This document shows positions 1-8,736 of a DNA stretch of 64,000 nt, in pieces. The notes under the pieces are model-generated. The model worked only from the letters and a program-made list of their open reading frames with translations. It was not told where the DNA came from and did not search any database. A program made the position numbers and the translations under genes. This stretch comes from Streptomyces sp. Root431 (GTDB lineage: Bacteria; Actinomycetota; Actinomycetes; Streptomycetales; Streptomycetaceae): NCBI RefSeq assembly GCF_001426585.1, contig NZ_LMEI01000006.1:610956-674955 (forward strand), read 5' to 3'. Numbering within the stretch: the stretch's first letter is position 1; every line of letters starts with the position of its first letter.

Positions 1-1410
1 GTCGACGCCCTCGGCGCGCAGCTCAGGGCGCGGCGCCAGGGCGCGCAGCAGCCATTCCGCCGTACCGCATCCGAGGTCGAGCACGCGCTCGTCGCCCCGC
101 GGGAGGCCGTGTGCGAGCAGCCGGTTCACCGAGTCGTCGTCGAGCGGGGACTTGATCGGGTGGTCGGCGTGCGCGATCGCGGAGATCCGCTCGCGGCTCA
201 TCGGCGCTTCTTGCCCCGTGTCGAGGAGCAGCTTCGCGGCCACCTCCGCCCCGTCGGTGCGGACCGTACCGGCGACGGCCTTCGCCCGTGCCTCCGTCTC
301 GGGGGACAGGGCCGTCCTGAGCGCGGCCGACAGGGACGCGAAGGTCGGCGTCGGGCCGTCGTGTGCCGCGCCGATGCCCAGGTCGGCCACGCGGGCGGCC
401 CAGTGCGGCTGGTCGACGAACTGGGGGACCACCACCTGGGGTGCGCCCGCCCGGGCGGCGTTGGTCGTGGTGCCCGCGCCGCCGTGGTGGACGACGGCGG
501 CGACCCGGGGGAACAGGGCCTGGTGGTTGACGTCGCCGACGGCAAAGCAGTCGTCCGCGTCGTCGATCAGCCCCAGGTCCGCCCAGCCGCGGGAGACGAG
601 CACGCGGCGGCCCTGCGCGCGGGCCGCCTCGACGGTGGTCCGGGCGATGTCGTCGTCCGCGCTCAACGGCATGCTGCCGAAGCCGACGTACACCGGTGGG
701 GTGCCGGCGTCCAGGAACGCCTCCAGATCGGCGGGCAGGGGGCGTTCGTCGGGCAGGATCCACGCGCCGGTCTGTACGACGTCGAGGTCGGTGAGCTCCT
801 GCCACGGGCCGAGGACCGGGTCCACCGCCAGCCACGGCCGTTCGGTGAGGACGTGGTCGCGGACGTTGTCCACCGGCGCGAGGCCGATCGCCTCGCGGTG
901 GGCGTTGAGGGGCTGGAGGTACAGGGCGTCGACCTTCTGCGCGTCCAGGTCCCACAGGGCCTGGTGGTCGGTCATGTCGGCCGGAGCCTGCGGACCGGGC
1001 CGTGGGGACGGGAGGTAGTGCGCGGAAGGCATCTCGAACGGGTGGAAGCCCGCGTACACGTAACGGATGCCCAGCTTCTCCGCCACCGAGCGCGCGCCGG
1101 CCGGCATCAGACCGCTCGCGACGATGACGTCGCAGCCCTCGGCCGCCTTGCCGACCGTCTCGAAGTGCGCGGCGACCAGCTCGGCCGCGAAGCCGGCCGC
1201 GTCCGACGGCGGCGCCCCCGTCCGCAGCGCGCGCACGTCCCGCCCGAAGGGCACCAGTTCGGCGCCGACTCCGGCCAGCAGTTCCGCGAACTCCCGGTCC
1301 GGTGGCGCGCACACCCGTACCTGCGCGCCGAGGCTCCGCAGCCGCGCCGCCAGGCCCGCCAGCGGCACGATGTCGCCGCGCGATCCGTACGCCATCAACA
1401 GCACACGCAT
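1..1410 (-). CDS. Glycosyltransferase-methyltransferase fusion protein (C-terminus cut by window edge)
   Basis: A single open frame starts at ATG 1410 and runs off the left edge without a stop (470 codons visible). Residues 1-400 form a GT-B family 1 (UGT/MGT-like) glycosyltransferase: N-terminal MAYGSRGDIVPL, and a nucleotide-sugar binding region with HHGGAGTTTNAA near residue 310 and PQFVDQPHWA. From about residue 404 (MSRERISAIAHADHP) the frame continues into a class I SAM methyltransferase, with motif I VLDLGCGTAEW at residues 443-453. I checked codon by codon from 240 to 1 and found no stop at the junction. Such glycosyltransferases decorate natural products or lipids, and the methyltransferase could act on the same molecule. 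The acceptor is unknown. No strong ribosome binding site precedes the internal ATG at residue 404, so a fusion is more likely than two overlapping genes. Confidence 0.85.
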   Translation of the reverse strand, partial: MRVLLMAYGSRGDIVPLAGLAARLRSLGAQVRVCAPPDREFAELLAGVGAELVPFGRDVRALRTGAPPSDAAGFAAELVAAHFETVGKAAEGCDVIVASGLMPAGARSVAEKLGIRYVYAGFHPFEMPSAHYLPSPRPGPQAPADMTDHQALWDLDAQKVDALYLQPLNAHREAIGLAPVDNVRDHVLTERPWLAVDPVLGPWQELTDLDVVQTGAWILPDERPLPADLEAFLDAGTPPVYVGFGSMPLSADDDIARTTVEAARAQGRRVLVSRGWADLGLIDDADDCFAVGDVNHQALFPRVAAVVHHGGAGTTTNAARAGAPQVVVPQFVDQPHWAARVADLGIGAAHDGPTPTFASLSAALRTALSPETEARAKAVAGTVRTDGAEVAAKLLLDTGQEAPMSRERISAIAHADHPIKSPLDDDSVNRLLAHGLPRGDERVLDLGCGTAEWLLRALAPRPELRAEGVD

Positions 1411-1528
1411 TCTGTGTTTCTCATCTCTGTGGGTGCCGGTCTCGGCCGGCGACGCAGCCCGTCGTGGGCGACGGATATGTCGTGGGTCGGCTTGCGCCGG
1501 GGGTGAAGCGAAGTCGATCGGAGCGTCG

Positions 1529-2506
1529 TCAGGTGGTGGGCAGGTCGAGCTGGTACTCGTGCGTGCTGCGGTGGAAGCGGAAGCCCAGCCGGCGGTTCAC
1601 GGCGAGCATGTGAGTGTTGTCCTGCGCGTTGTCGGTCTCGATCTCGACGATCCCGGGCCGCTCGGCGCGGAGCCTGCGCACCATCGCGGCCTTCACCCAC
1701 AGCCCGAGCCCGTGGCCGCGGTGGGCGGGCACCACGACGGTGTCGTACTGGAGGGCCCGGCGGGTCTCCCCGGCCCGGACGACGATCTCCGTGTAGCCGG
1801 CGATCTCCCCCTTGCCGAGCGCGGCGGTCGTCAGCAGCAGGTCGCCGCGGTCGGCCAGCACTTCGGCCATGGCGCGGACCCGGTCCGCGGTCCAGGACTG
1901 GCTGCCGTAGTCCATGTCACCGGTGGGCATGTCGTTCATCGCGTTCTTGGCCGCGGCGAACGCCTCGGCCAGCTCGTCGGGAACCGTGCCGGTCCAGCCG
2001 GTCAGCTCGTAGCCGGGGTGCTCGGCGTCGGCCTCGGCGGCGTCGGCGTCCGCGACGTCGAGAAGCAGGTGGTCGAGAGCGAGTACGCGCCGGAAGCCGC
2101 GCGCGGCACAGAAGGCGCCGCTCGGTCCGTCACCGGGCGCGGCGGCCACCAGGCTGCGACGCTGTTCGTCCCGCGCCGCCTTCACCACGGTGGCCAGCAG
2201 GTGCGAGCCCACACCCGAGCGCCGCCGGTCCGGGGCGACATGCAGCTCCAGCTCCGCCAGGTGACTCTGACCGGCCGAGGTGAACAGCCGCAGCCCGGCC
2301 ACACCGACGACCTCGCCGTCGGCCGCCTTGGCGAGCCACAGCAGGCGGCGGTTGTCCCGCCCGGCGACGGTGAGCTGGGCGTGGACCTGCTCGAACGTGG
2401 GCCGGGGCTCCGCGGGCAGATCGCTTCCGAGCGAGGCCGCGACGACCGCGTGCCAGGCGGCGGCGTCCTCGGTCGAGACCTGGGTGAGGGGGACGGTGCT
2501 GATCAA
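1529..2506 (-). CDS. Double-domain GNAT N-acetyltransferase
   Basis: This 325-aa protein has two GNAT folds in tandem. The first acetyl-CoA loop is VAPDRRRSGVGSHLL and the second is VVPAHRGHGLGLWVK; both match the R/Q-x-x-G-x-G/A pyrophosphate-binding pattern. The layout resembles mycothiol acetyltransferase-like and other actinobacterial two-domain acetyltransferases, in which usually only one domain is active. I chose the TTG start at 2506 because CAGGAG lies 6 nt upstream; an in-frame ATG further upstream lacks such a site. It lies on the same strand as the glycosyltransferase gene, 118 bp ahead of it, and could be cotranscribed. The substrate cannot be told from sequence. Confidence 0.88.
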   Translation of the reverse strand: MISTVPLTQVSTEDAAAWHAVVAASLGSDLPAEPRPTFEQVHAQLTVAGRDNRRLLWLAKAADGEVVGVAGLRLFTSAGQSHLAELELHVAPDRRRSGVGSHLLATVVKAARDEQRRSLVAAAPGDGPSGAFCAARGFRRVLALDHLLLDVADADAAEADAEHPGYELTGWTGTVPDELAEAFAAAKNAMNDMPTGDMDYGSQSWTADRVRAMAEVLADRGDLLLTTAALGKGEIAGYTEIVVRAGETRRALQYDTVVVPAHRGHGLGLWVKAAMVRRLRAERPGIVEIETDNAQDNTHMLAVNRRLGFRFHRSTHEYQLDLPTT

Positions 2507-2640
2507 GGGGAACTCCTGGGTGGGGGTGGCGTGAATTCTCCGGGCGACGTGGGCCGGGGGAGCCGGTTCGTGGGAGCCGGCCCCGACCATGTCGTCGCGT
2601 CCGTTCGGATCGTCGCGGTCGTTCACGGCATCGCGGATGT

Positions 2641-3216
2641 TCACGGCATCGCGTCCTCTCCGTCGGTGTGGCGCACGAGCGGCCAGTCGACGTCGATGCG
2701 CGCCGCTGTGGCCAGGTAGTTGGTGAACACGCCGAGCGCCACCTGGGCGATGACCTCGACGACGTGCCCGTCGGAGAGGCCGGCGTGCCGGGCGGCGGTC
2801 AGCTGCGCATCGGATACGGCTCCGCGGTCCCGGACCACCGCGGCCGCCAGGTCCAGGACGGCGGCGGCCCAGGGGTCGTCGGCCTCGCCCCGCCTCGCCC
2901 GGGTGGCCTCGGCCGTGGTCAGCCCGGCCACTCTGGTCCCGCGGAAGGCGTGCACGGACAAGCAGTAGTCGGACCGGTTCTCCTGGGCCACCAGCAAGGC
3001 GATGCGCTCGCGCACACCCGCCGACAGGGTCCCCCGCGCGCTCAGGGCGGTGACGACGTCGACGTACCCCTTCAGGACGGTCGGGTTGTTGGCCATCACC
3101 CTTGCCAGATTGGGGACGACCCCCAGGGCCTGGTGCGTGGCGGTGAACAGCTTCGCGGTGTCGCCGGTCGCCTTCTCCGGGTCGACGGTGTGGAGTCGTT
3201 GCATGTCGAGAACCAT
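2641..3216 (-). CDS. Carboxymuconolactone decarboxylase / AhpD-like protein
   Basis: This 191-aa all-helical protein belongs to the AhpD/CMD family, which reduces peroxidase partners or alkylhydroperoxides through a CxxC pair. Here the active-site region reads DYCLSVHAF, with C85 and H89. The second cysteine of the classical motif is replaced by Ser, as in many uncharacterised family members, so disulfide reductase activity is doubtful. The start ATG 3216 (MVLDMQRLHT) fits the family length. It is divergent from the SARP regulator at 3284, with only 67 bp between them, so the two probably share a control region. Confidence 0.85.
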   Translation of the reverse strand: MVLDMQRLHTVDPEKATGDTAKLFTATHQALGVVPNLARVMANNPTVLKGYVDVVTALSARGTLSAGVRERIALLVAQENRSDYCLSVHAFRGTRVAGLTTAEATRARRGEADDPWAAAVLDLAAAVVRDRGAVSDAQLTAARHAGLSDGHVVEVIAQVALGVFTNYLATAARIDVDWPLVRHTDGEDAMP

Positions 3217-3283
3217 GCCGGTGGATCTTGATACATTCCCGATGCTTGTTCGATGCACGCGCTGGAGACCCCGGAGTGACGGT

Positions 3284-6200
3284 ATGCGGTTCACGATCCT
3301 CGGCCCGGTGGAGGCCCTGGCCGCCGGTCCGGAGACACCCGCGCTCGCCCCCCGTCACCGCGCGGTACTCGCCTACCTGTTGCTGCACGCCGGGGTCGCG
3401 ATCAGTACGGACCGCCTGATCGACGCGATGTGGGGGCCGCTGCCCCCGGACTCCGCCCGCGCGCAGATCCAGACCACGATCGCCGCGATCCGCCGGATGC
3501 TGCGCGCTTCGGGCGCCGACGGGATGCTGGCGACGCGGTCGGCCGGGTACGTGATCGATCCCGAGCCGGGCCACCTGGACCTGCACGAGTTCACCGACCT
3601 GGTCGCCAAGGCGCCGGCCGACTCCGACGACCCGCGCGGCACAGCCGCCCGGATACGTACCGCGCTGGCGCTGTGGCGGGGAGAGCCGCTCGCCGACATC
3701 AGCGCCCACTACGTCGAGAGCGCCCGAGCCCGCCTGAACGGGCAGCGTCTCACCGCCGTCGAGCGCCTGGCCGACCTGGAACTGTCCCTGGGCCGTCACG
3801 ACGACCTCATCGACGAACTGACCGGCCACGCGACGGCCAACCCCTTGCGCGAAAAGCTGTGTTGCCGGCTGATGCTCGCCCTGCACCGCGCCGGCCGCCA
3901 GCCCGACGCGCTCCAGGTGGCCAGGAACTTCCGGGCGACCCTGGCGGAGGGGCAGGGACTCGACCCGGGCCACGCGTTCAGCAGGCTCGAACAGGAGATC
4001 CTGCGAGACGAGCCCGCCCTGCAGCCACCGGCCGCCGAGCCGGCGAAGACACGGCGGGTCAACTTCCTGCCGTACGACGTCCCGGACTTCACCGGACGCG
4101 AGGACGAGCTCGACGGGCTGACCCGCCTGTGGACGAGCGACAACAGCGGGGGCGTCACGGTCGCGGCGATCGACGGGATGGCCGGGGTCGGCAAGACGAC
4201 GCTCGCGGTCCACGCCGGGCACCGCCTCGCCGACCAATTCCCGGACGGGCAGCTGTTCGTCGACCTCCAGGCGCACACCGCCGGTCAGGAGCCGCTCGAC
4301 GTCGCTGCCGCCCTCGAAATCCTCCTGGGCCAACTCGGCGTGCCCGCAGCCCAGATACCGGCATCGGCCGCCGACCGCGCCGCGCTGTGGCGCTCCGAAC
4401 TCTCCGGCCGTCGCGTGGTGACCGTCCTCGACAACGCCCTCGGCGCCGACCAGGTACGCCAGTTGCTCCCCGGCTCCTCCCACACCCTCGTCCTCGTCAC
4501 CAGCCGCCGACGCCTGACCGATCTGGACGGGGCACACGCCCTGTCGGTGGAAGTGCTGCCCGCGGCGGACTCCGTCGACCTGTTCGCGGCGATCGTGGGC
4601 GAGCGGGCGGCCGCCGAACCCCTGGCCGTCCTCGACGTGCTCCAGTTGTGCGGCTTCCTGCCGCTGGCCGTCCGCATCGCCGCCGCCCGGCTGCACCACC
4701 GCCCCCGCTGGACCGTCGAGTACCTGGCCGCCCGACTCCGCGACCAGCGCCGCAGACTGTCCGAGCTCGCCACGTCGGAGCGGGGCGTGGCCGCGGCGTT
4801 CACGCTGTCCTACCAGCAGCTGACCGACGAGCAGCAGCGCATGTTCCGGCTCATGGGGCTGCAGCCGGGCCGTGACATCGGACCCGAGGCGGCCGCCGCA
4901 CTCTCCGGCCTCCCCGTCGACGACGCCGAGATGCTCCTGGAAGACCTCCTGGACGCCCACGTCCTGGCCCAGCACCAGCCCGGCCGCTACACCTTCCACG
5001 ACCTGCTGCGCGAACACGCCCTGGCCACCGCGGCCGCCGAGGAACCCTCCGACGCCCGGCGCGAGGCCCTCGGCCGGCTCCTCCGGCACTACCTCCACAC
5101 CGCGAGCACGGCCATGGACCACCTCTATCCCGAGGGCAAGGTCCGCAGGCCGCACATCCCCGCGCCGGACACGGAACCCATGTTCCTGGGGGACGAGGCC
5201 GAGGCCATCGGGTGGCTGGACGGCGAGCGCGCGAACCTCATGGCGGCCGGCCGCCACGCCGCCGACCACGACCGCGGCCCCTACCCCAGCGAACTGGCCG
5301 CGACCCTGCACCGCTACCTGCTCGGCCACGCCCACCAGGCCGACGCCCTGGACCTCCACGACCTCGCGCTCCGGACGAGCCGGCGAAGCGGCGACACGGC
5401 CGCCGAGGCGCGCACGCTCCTCGACCTCGGCGAGGTGCACTACTGGTGGCACGGCGCCTACGAGCGGGCCGCCGAGCACTACCGGCACGCGCTCGACCTC
5501 TCGCGCGATGTCGGCGACCAGGGCGCGGCGGCCCGGGCCCTGCAGAACCTCGGCACTCTGCACCGGCGGCGACGGGAGTACGACCAGGCCCTCGACCACT
5601 TCGGGCAGGCCCTCGTACTCTTCCGTGAGCTCGGCGACGGGGCCGGCGAAGCCCGATCACTGAGCGAACTCGGCATCCTCCACGGGCGCGGAGGGCGATT
5701 CGAGGAGGCCCACGACCACCACCGCCAGGCGCTCCGGCTGCACCGCGCGACCGGATCGCGCATCGGCGAGGTCGTCGTCCTGAACAACATCGGGCTGCTG
5801 TGCCAACGGCAGGGCCGTGACGAGGAGGCCCGGCGCCGGCATCAGGAGGCCGTGGAGCTGAGCCGCCGCTTCGACTTCCCCGGCGACGAGGCCGAGTCCC
5901 TCAACGCCCTTGCGGAAGCGGCCCGTTCCCTGGGAGACCTCGCCCGCGCCGCGGCCGAACACGACGGCGCGCTGACCCGCGCCCGGGAGTTCAACTATCG
6001 CCCCGAACAGGCCCGCGCCCACAGCGGACTCGCACGCGTCCACCGCGACCTCGGCCGCATCGACCTCGCCCTCGACCATGCCCGGCAGGCCCTCGACCTG
6101 TACGCGGCCCTCGAAGTCCCCGAGGCCGAGGAGGTCCGCAGCTTCCTCGCCGAACTGGCGCCGACCACGGACGTTCCGACGACGGATGTTCCGATCACGG

Positions 6201-6355
6201 ACGTTCCGACGACGGTTGTTCCGATCACGGACGTTCCGACGACGGTTGTTCCGATCACGGACGTTCCGACGACGGACGTTCCGATCACGGACGTTCCGAC
6301 GACGGTTGTTCCGACGACGGATGCTGCGCGCGGGGACGTTCCGGCCGGTTCGTGA
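3284..6355 (+). CDS. AfsR/SARP-family regulator with NB-ARC, TPRs and a pentapeptide-repeat tail
   Basis: This 1023-aa protein starts at ATG 3284 (GGAG about 10 nt upstream). The order is an OmpR-like winged helix (MRFTILGPVEAL; conserved LLLHAG and STDRLIDAMWG), a bacterial transcriptional activation domain to about residue 245, and an NB-ARC/STAND ATPase with P-loop GMAGVGKTT near residue 299. TPR repeats follow at about 690-940 (GEARSLSELGILHGRGGRFEEA and similar units). This is the AfsR architecture, whose members activate secondary metabolism or sporulation genes by binding direct repeats near -35 boxes. The last 60 residues are odd: eleven pentapeptides of the form (T/I)T(D/V)VP at residues 961-1015, encoded by 15-bp repeats. 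No obvious biosynthetic target lies next to it. Confidence 0.93.
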   Translation: MRFTILGPVEALAAGPETPALAPRHRAVLAYLLLHAGVAISTDRLIDAMWGPLPPDSARAQIQTTIAAIRRMLRASGADGMLATRSAGYVIDPEPGHLDLHEFTDLVAKAPADSDDPRGTAARIRTALALWRGEPLADISAHYVESARARLNGQRLTAVERLADLELSLGRHDDLIDELTGHATANPLREKLCCRLMLALHRAGRQPDALQVARNFRATLAEGQGLDPGHAFSRLEQEILRDEPALQPPAAEPAKTRRVNFLPYDVPDFTGREDELDGLTRLWTSDNSGGVTVAAIDGMAGVGKTTLAVHAGHRLADQFPDGQLFVDLQAHTAGQEPLDVAAALEILLGQLGVPAAQIPASAADRAALWRSELSGRRVVTVLDNALGADQVRQLLPGSSHTLVLVTSRRRLTDLDGAHALSVEVLPAADSVDLFAAIVGERAAAEPLAVLDVLQLCGFLPLAVRIAAARLHHRPRWTVEYLAARLRDQRRRLSELATSERGVAAAFTLSYQQLTDEQQRMFRLMGLQPGRDIGPEAAAALSGLPVDDAEMLLEDLLDAHVLAQHQPGRYTFHDLLREHALATAAAEEPSDARREALGRLLRHYLHTASTAMDHLYPEGKVRRPHIPAPDTEPMFLGDEAEAIGWLDGERANLMAAGRHAADHDRGPYPSELAATLHRYLLGHAHQADALDLHDLALRTSRRSGDTAAEARTLLDLGEVHYWWHGAYERAAEHYRHALDLSRDVGDQGAAARALQNLGTLHRRRREYDQALDHFGQALVLFRELGDGAGEARSLSELGILHGRGGRFEEAHDHHRQALRLHRATGSRIGEVVVLNNIGLLCQRQGRDEEARRRHQEAVELSRRFDFPGDEAESLNALAEAARSLGDLARAAAEHDGALTRAREFNYRPEQARAHSGLARVHRDLGRIDLALDHARQALDLYAALEVPEAEEVRSFLAELAPTTDVPTTDVPITDVPTTVVPITDVPTTVVPITDVPTTDVPITDVPTTVVPTTDAARGDVPAGS
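6164..6328 (+). repeat. 15-bp tandem repeat, 11 units, coding
   Basis: Eleven contiguous 15-bp units of the type (A)CGACGGACGTTCCG alternate with ATCACGGACGTTCCG. They encode TTDVP, ITDVP and TTVVP pentapeptides at the end of the SARP regulator. Because 15 is a multiple of 3, unit gain or loss keeps the frame. The near identity of the units suggests recent slippage expansion. Confidence 0.95.
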
Positions 6356-6370
6356 CCGGCGTGGGGCCCT

Positions 6371-7540
6371 TCAGCCCGTGGTGACCGACCGGTCGACCGC
6401 CTGTGGACTGAGCGCGTCCTCGATCACCATGACCGCGGCGCCGACGACGCCCGCGCGGTCGCCGAGGAGGCGGCCGCGCATGGTCAGGTGCTGCGTGGCC
6501 AGGGGCAGGGAGCGGCTGTAGACGACCTCGCGGATCCCCGCGAGGAGGTGTTCGCCGGCGTCCGCGAGGTCGCCGCCGACGACGATCACGCCCGGGTTGA
6601 AGAAGTTCACCAGGGAGGCCAGGACCTCCCCGATGTCCCGGCCGGTCTGGCGGACGAGCTGGACCGCCAACGGGCTTCCGGAACGGACCAGTTGGACCAC
6701 GCCCCGGGCGTCGGCCGCGTCCTCGCCCAGGGCGCGCAGGCGTGCGGCGAGGGCGGCGCCGCCGGCGACGGCCTCCAGACAGCCGGTGTTGCCGCAGCGG
6801 CACAGCTGGTCCCCGGCGGACAGGACCCTGATGTGCCCGATGTCGCCGGCGGCACCCTGGGCGCCGCGGTGGAGTCGGTGCTCCGTGATGATGCCGCTGC
6901 CGATGCCGGTCCCGACCTTCACGAAGAGCAGGTGCTCGCACTCGTCGCCGGCGGCCCAGTGCTCGCCGAGCGCCATGATGTTGACGTCGTTGTCGACGAG
7001 GACGGGCGCGCCGAGCCGTTCGCGGAGCCACTGGGACACGTCGAAGCCGTCCCAGCCGGGCATGATCGGCGGATTGACGGGGCGTCCGGTGCCGTGCTCG
7101 ACGGGTCCGGGGAGACCGATCCCGGCACCGCACACATCGGCGAGGGTGCGGCCGCAGTCGTCGAGGAGGGCGCCGAAGGCGTCGACCAGCCAGCCCAGGA
7201 CGTGCTCGGGACCCTGGGAGATCGGCATGTCCTGGGTGTGCTCGGCCAGCACCCGGGTCTTGAGGTCGGTCACGGCGATCCGCGCGTGGGTGGCGCCGAG
7301 GTCGGCCGAAAGCACCAGTCTGGCCTCGCCGTTGAAGGCGAACGCCACGGCGGGCCGGCCGCCCGAGGAGATGGCGTCCCCGGCCGGGGTGATCCATTCC
7401 CGGTCGAGCAGGGCGTCGAGGCGCTGCGACACGGTGGATCTGGCGAGTCCGGTGAGCTGCATCAGTTCGGTACGCGTGCGGGCGCGTCCGTCCCGAAGGA
7501 TCGCCAGTAGTGCACCCGCTCCAGCCGCCTCTGTGGTCAA
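6371..7540 (-). CDS. ROK-family transcriptional repressor
   Basis: This 389-aa protein starts at TTG 7540, preceded by GAGGAG with an 8-nt spacer. An N-terminal winged helix-turn-helix (TELMQLTGLARSTVSQRLDAL) is followed by a ROK sugar-kinase-like fold with the nucleotide motif DLGATHARIAV. The zinc motif CRCGNTGCLEA lies at about residues 244-255. ROK repressors such as NagC, Mlc and XylR sense sugars or sugar phosphates. It is divergent from the Gfo/Idh-ABC operon at 7645 and is the obvious candidate to control that operon, with the imported sugar or a derivative as inducer (inference). Confidence 0.93.
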   Translation of the reverse strand: MTTEAAGAGALLAILRDGRARTRTELMQLTGLARSTVSQRLDALLDREWITPAGDAISSGGRPAVAFAFNGEARLVLSADLGATHARIAVTDLKTRVLAEHTQDMPISQGPEHVLGWLVDAFGALLDDCGRTLADVCGAGIGLPGPVEHGTGRPVNPPIMPGWDGFDVSQWLRERLGAPVLVDNDVNIMALGEHWAAGDECEHLLFVKVGTGIGSGIITEHRLHRGAQGAAGDIGHIRVLSAGDQLCRCGNTGCLEAVAGGAALAARLRALGEDAADARGVVQLVRSGSPLAVQLVRQTGRDIGEVLASLVNFFNPGVIVVGGDLADAGEHLLAGIREVVYSRSLPLATQHLTMRGRLLGDRAGVVGAAVMVIEDALSPQAVDRSVTTG

Positions 7541-7589
7541 TGCCCCGTCTCCTCGCCGTCTCGGTGTCGTCGCGCCCCATTAATAGTAT

Positions 7590-7647
7590 CGAACTTCGTC
7601 CTTTTGCTTGACCGCCGTCATAAGTCGTTCCTACGATCCGCAACATG
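7590..7647 (+). promoter_or_regulatory. HrdB-type promoter giving a leaderless transcript; possible ROK operator
   Basis: A -35 TTGACC (7608-7613) and a -10 TACGAT (7632-7637) are separated by 18 bp, close to the vegetative consensus. A start 6-8 nt after the -10 falls on or next to the ATG at 7645, and no ribosome binding site is present. The operon's first gene is therefore probably translated leaderless. A small palindrome, CGAACTTCG at 7590-7598, sits just upstream and could be a ROK operator, but this is weak. Confidence 0.6.
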
Positions 7648-8736
7648 CTTGAAATAAGACGAGAGTTGGCGGAACTCAGGGTGGGGATCGTCGGAACTGG
7701 CTTTATGGGACGGGTACATGCCCGCGCCGTGGCCAAGGCCGGCGCCCGGCTCGTCGGCGTCGCGGCGACGAGCACCGAGGCCGCGCTCGAGGGCGGCCGG
7801 CTCCTCGGGGCGGAGCTCGCCTTCGAGTCGGCCGAGGAGCTCATCGCCTCCGGCCGCATCGACGTCGTCCACATCTGTACCCCCAACCACCTCCACGCCC
7901 CCCTGGCCCTGAAGGCGCTCGACGCCGGGCTCGCCGTCGTCTGCGAGAAGCCGCTCGCGACCGACGCGCCGACGGCCGCGCTCATGGCCGAACGCGCCGC
8001 CCAGACCGGCCTCGTCGCCACCGTCCCCTTCGCCTACCGCTTCCACGCGATGGTCCGGGAGGCCCGCGCCAGGCTCGCCGAGATCGGCAAGGTCAGCCTC
8101 GTACAGGGCAGTTACCTCCAGGACTGGCTCCTGGAGCCCACCGACGACAACTGGCGCGTCGACCCCGCACTCGGAGGTCCCGGCCGGGCGGTCGGCGACA
8201 TCGGCTCGCACTGGTGCGACCTGGCCGAGTTCGTCACCGGCGACCGGATCACCAAGGTCAGCGCCCAGACCGCCGTGGTCGTCCCGGAGCGGACCGGACG
8301 GGGGACCGTCAGCACGGAGGACATCGCCACCGTCCAGTTCACCACCGCGTCCGGAGCCCTCGGCGCGATGACGATCAGCCAGGTCGCCCCCGGACGCAAG
8401 AACCGCCTGTTCCTGGAGATCTCCGGAACCACCGGCAGCCTCGCCTTCGACCAGGAGCACCCCGAACAGCTGTGGCTCGGCGGCCGCACGGACTCCCGGG
8501 CCCTCGTCCGGGACCCGCTGACCCTCTCCGAGGCCGCCCGGCCCTACTCGCCGCTCCCGGCGGGGCACCCGCAGGGCTTCCACGACTGCTTCGACGCCTT
8601 CGTCGCCGACACCTACGCCGCGGTGCGGGGGGAGCACCGCGACGGACTGCCCACCTTCGCGCACGGCGCCCGCGCCGCCGTCGTCACCGACGCGATCCTC
8701 GAATCCGCACGGACCGGCGGGTGGGTCTCGTGCTGA
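7645..8736 (+). CDS. Gfo/Idh/MocA-family NAD(P)-dependent sugar or cyclitol dehydrogenase
   Basis: This 363-aa protein has an N-terminal Rossmann motif GIVGTGFMG and the family hallmark CEKPLATD near residue 103, whose Lys is catalytic. The C-terminal sheet domain follows (GGPGRAVGDIGSHWCDL, with the conserved Asp/His pair). Members oxidise or reduce sugars and inositols such as myo-inositol and scyllo-inositol, and 3-keto-glycosides. It is the first gene of a transporter operon, so it probably acts on the imported compound. Its stop overlaps the start of the ATPase gene. The exact substrate is not readable from sequence. Confidence 0.92.
   Translation: MLEIRRELAELRVGIVGTGFMGRVHARAVAKAGARLVGVAATSTEAALEGGRLLGAELAFESAEELIASGRIDVVHICTPNHLHAPLALKALDAGLAVVCEKPLATDAPTAALMAERAAQTGLVATVPFAYRFHAMVREARARLAEIGKVSLVQGSYLQDWLLEPTDDNWRVDPALGGPGRAVGDIGSHWCDLAEFVTGDRITKVSAQTAVVVPERTGRGTVSTEDIATVQFTTASGALGAMTISQVAPGRKNRLFLEISGTTGSLAFDQEHPEQLWLGGRTDSRALVRDPLTLSEAARPYSPLPAGHPQGFHDCFDAFVADTYAAVRGEHRDGLPTFAHGARAAVVTDAILESARTGGWVSC

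Noticed and set aside
1529..5599. Very long minus-strand frame that includes the acetyltransferase
   Set aside because: Only the part from 2506 down has a family match and a ribosome binding site. The rest is opposite the SARP regulator.
3284..7540. Biosynthetic gene cluster driven by the SARP regulator
   Set aside because: No polyketide, peptide, terpene or RiPP core enzymes flank it.
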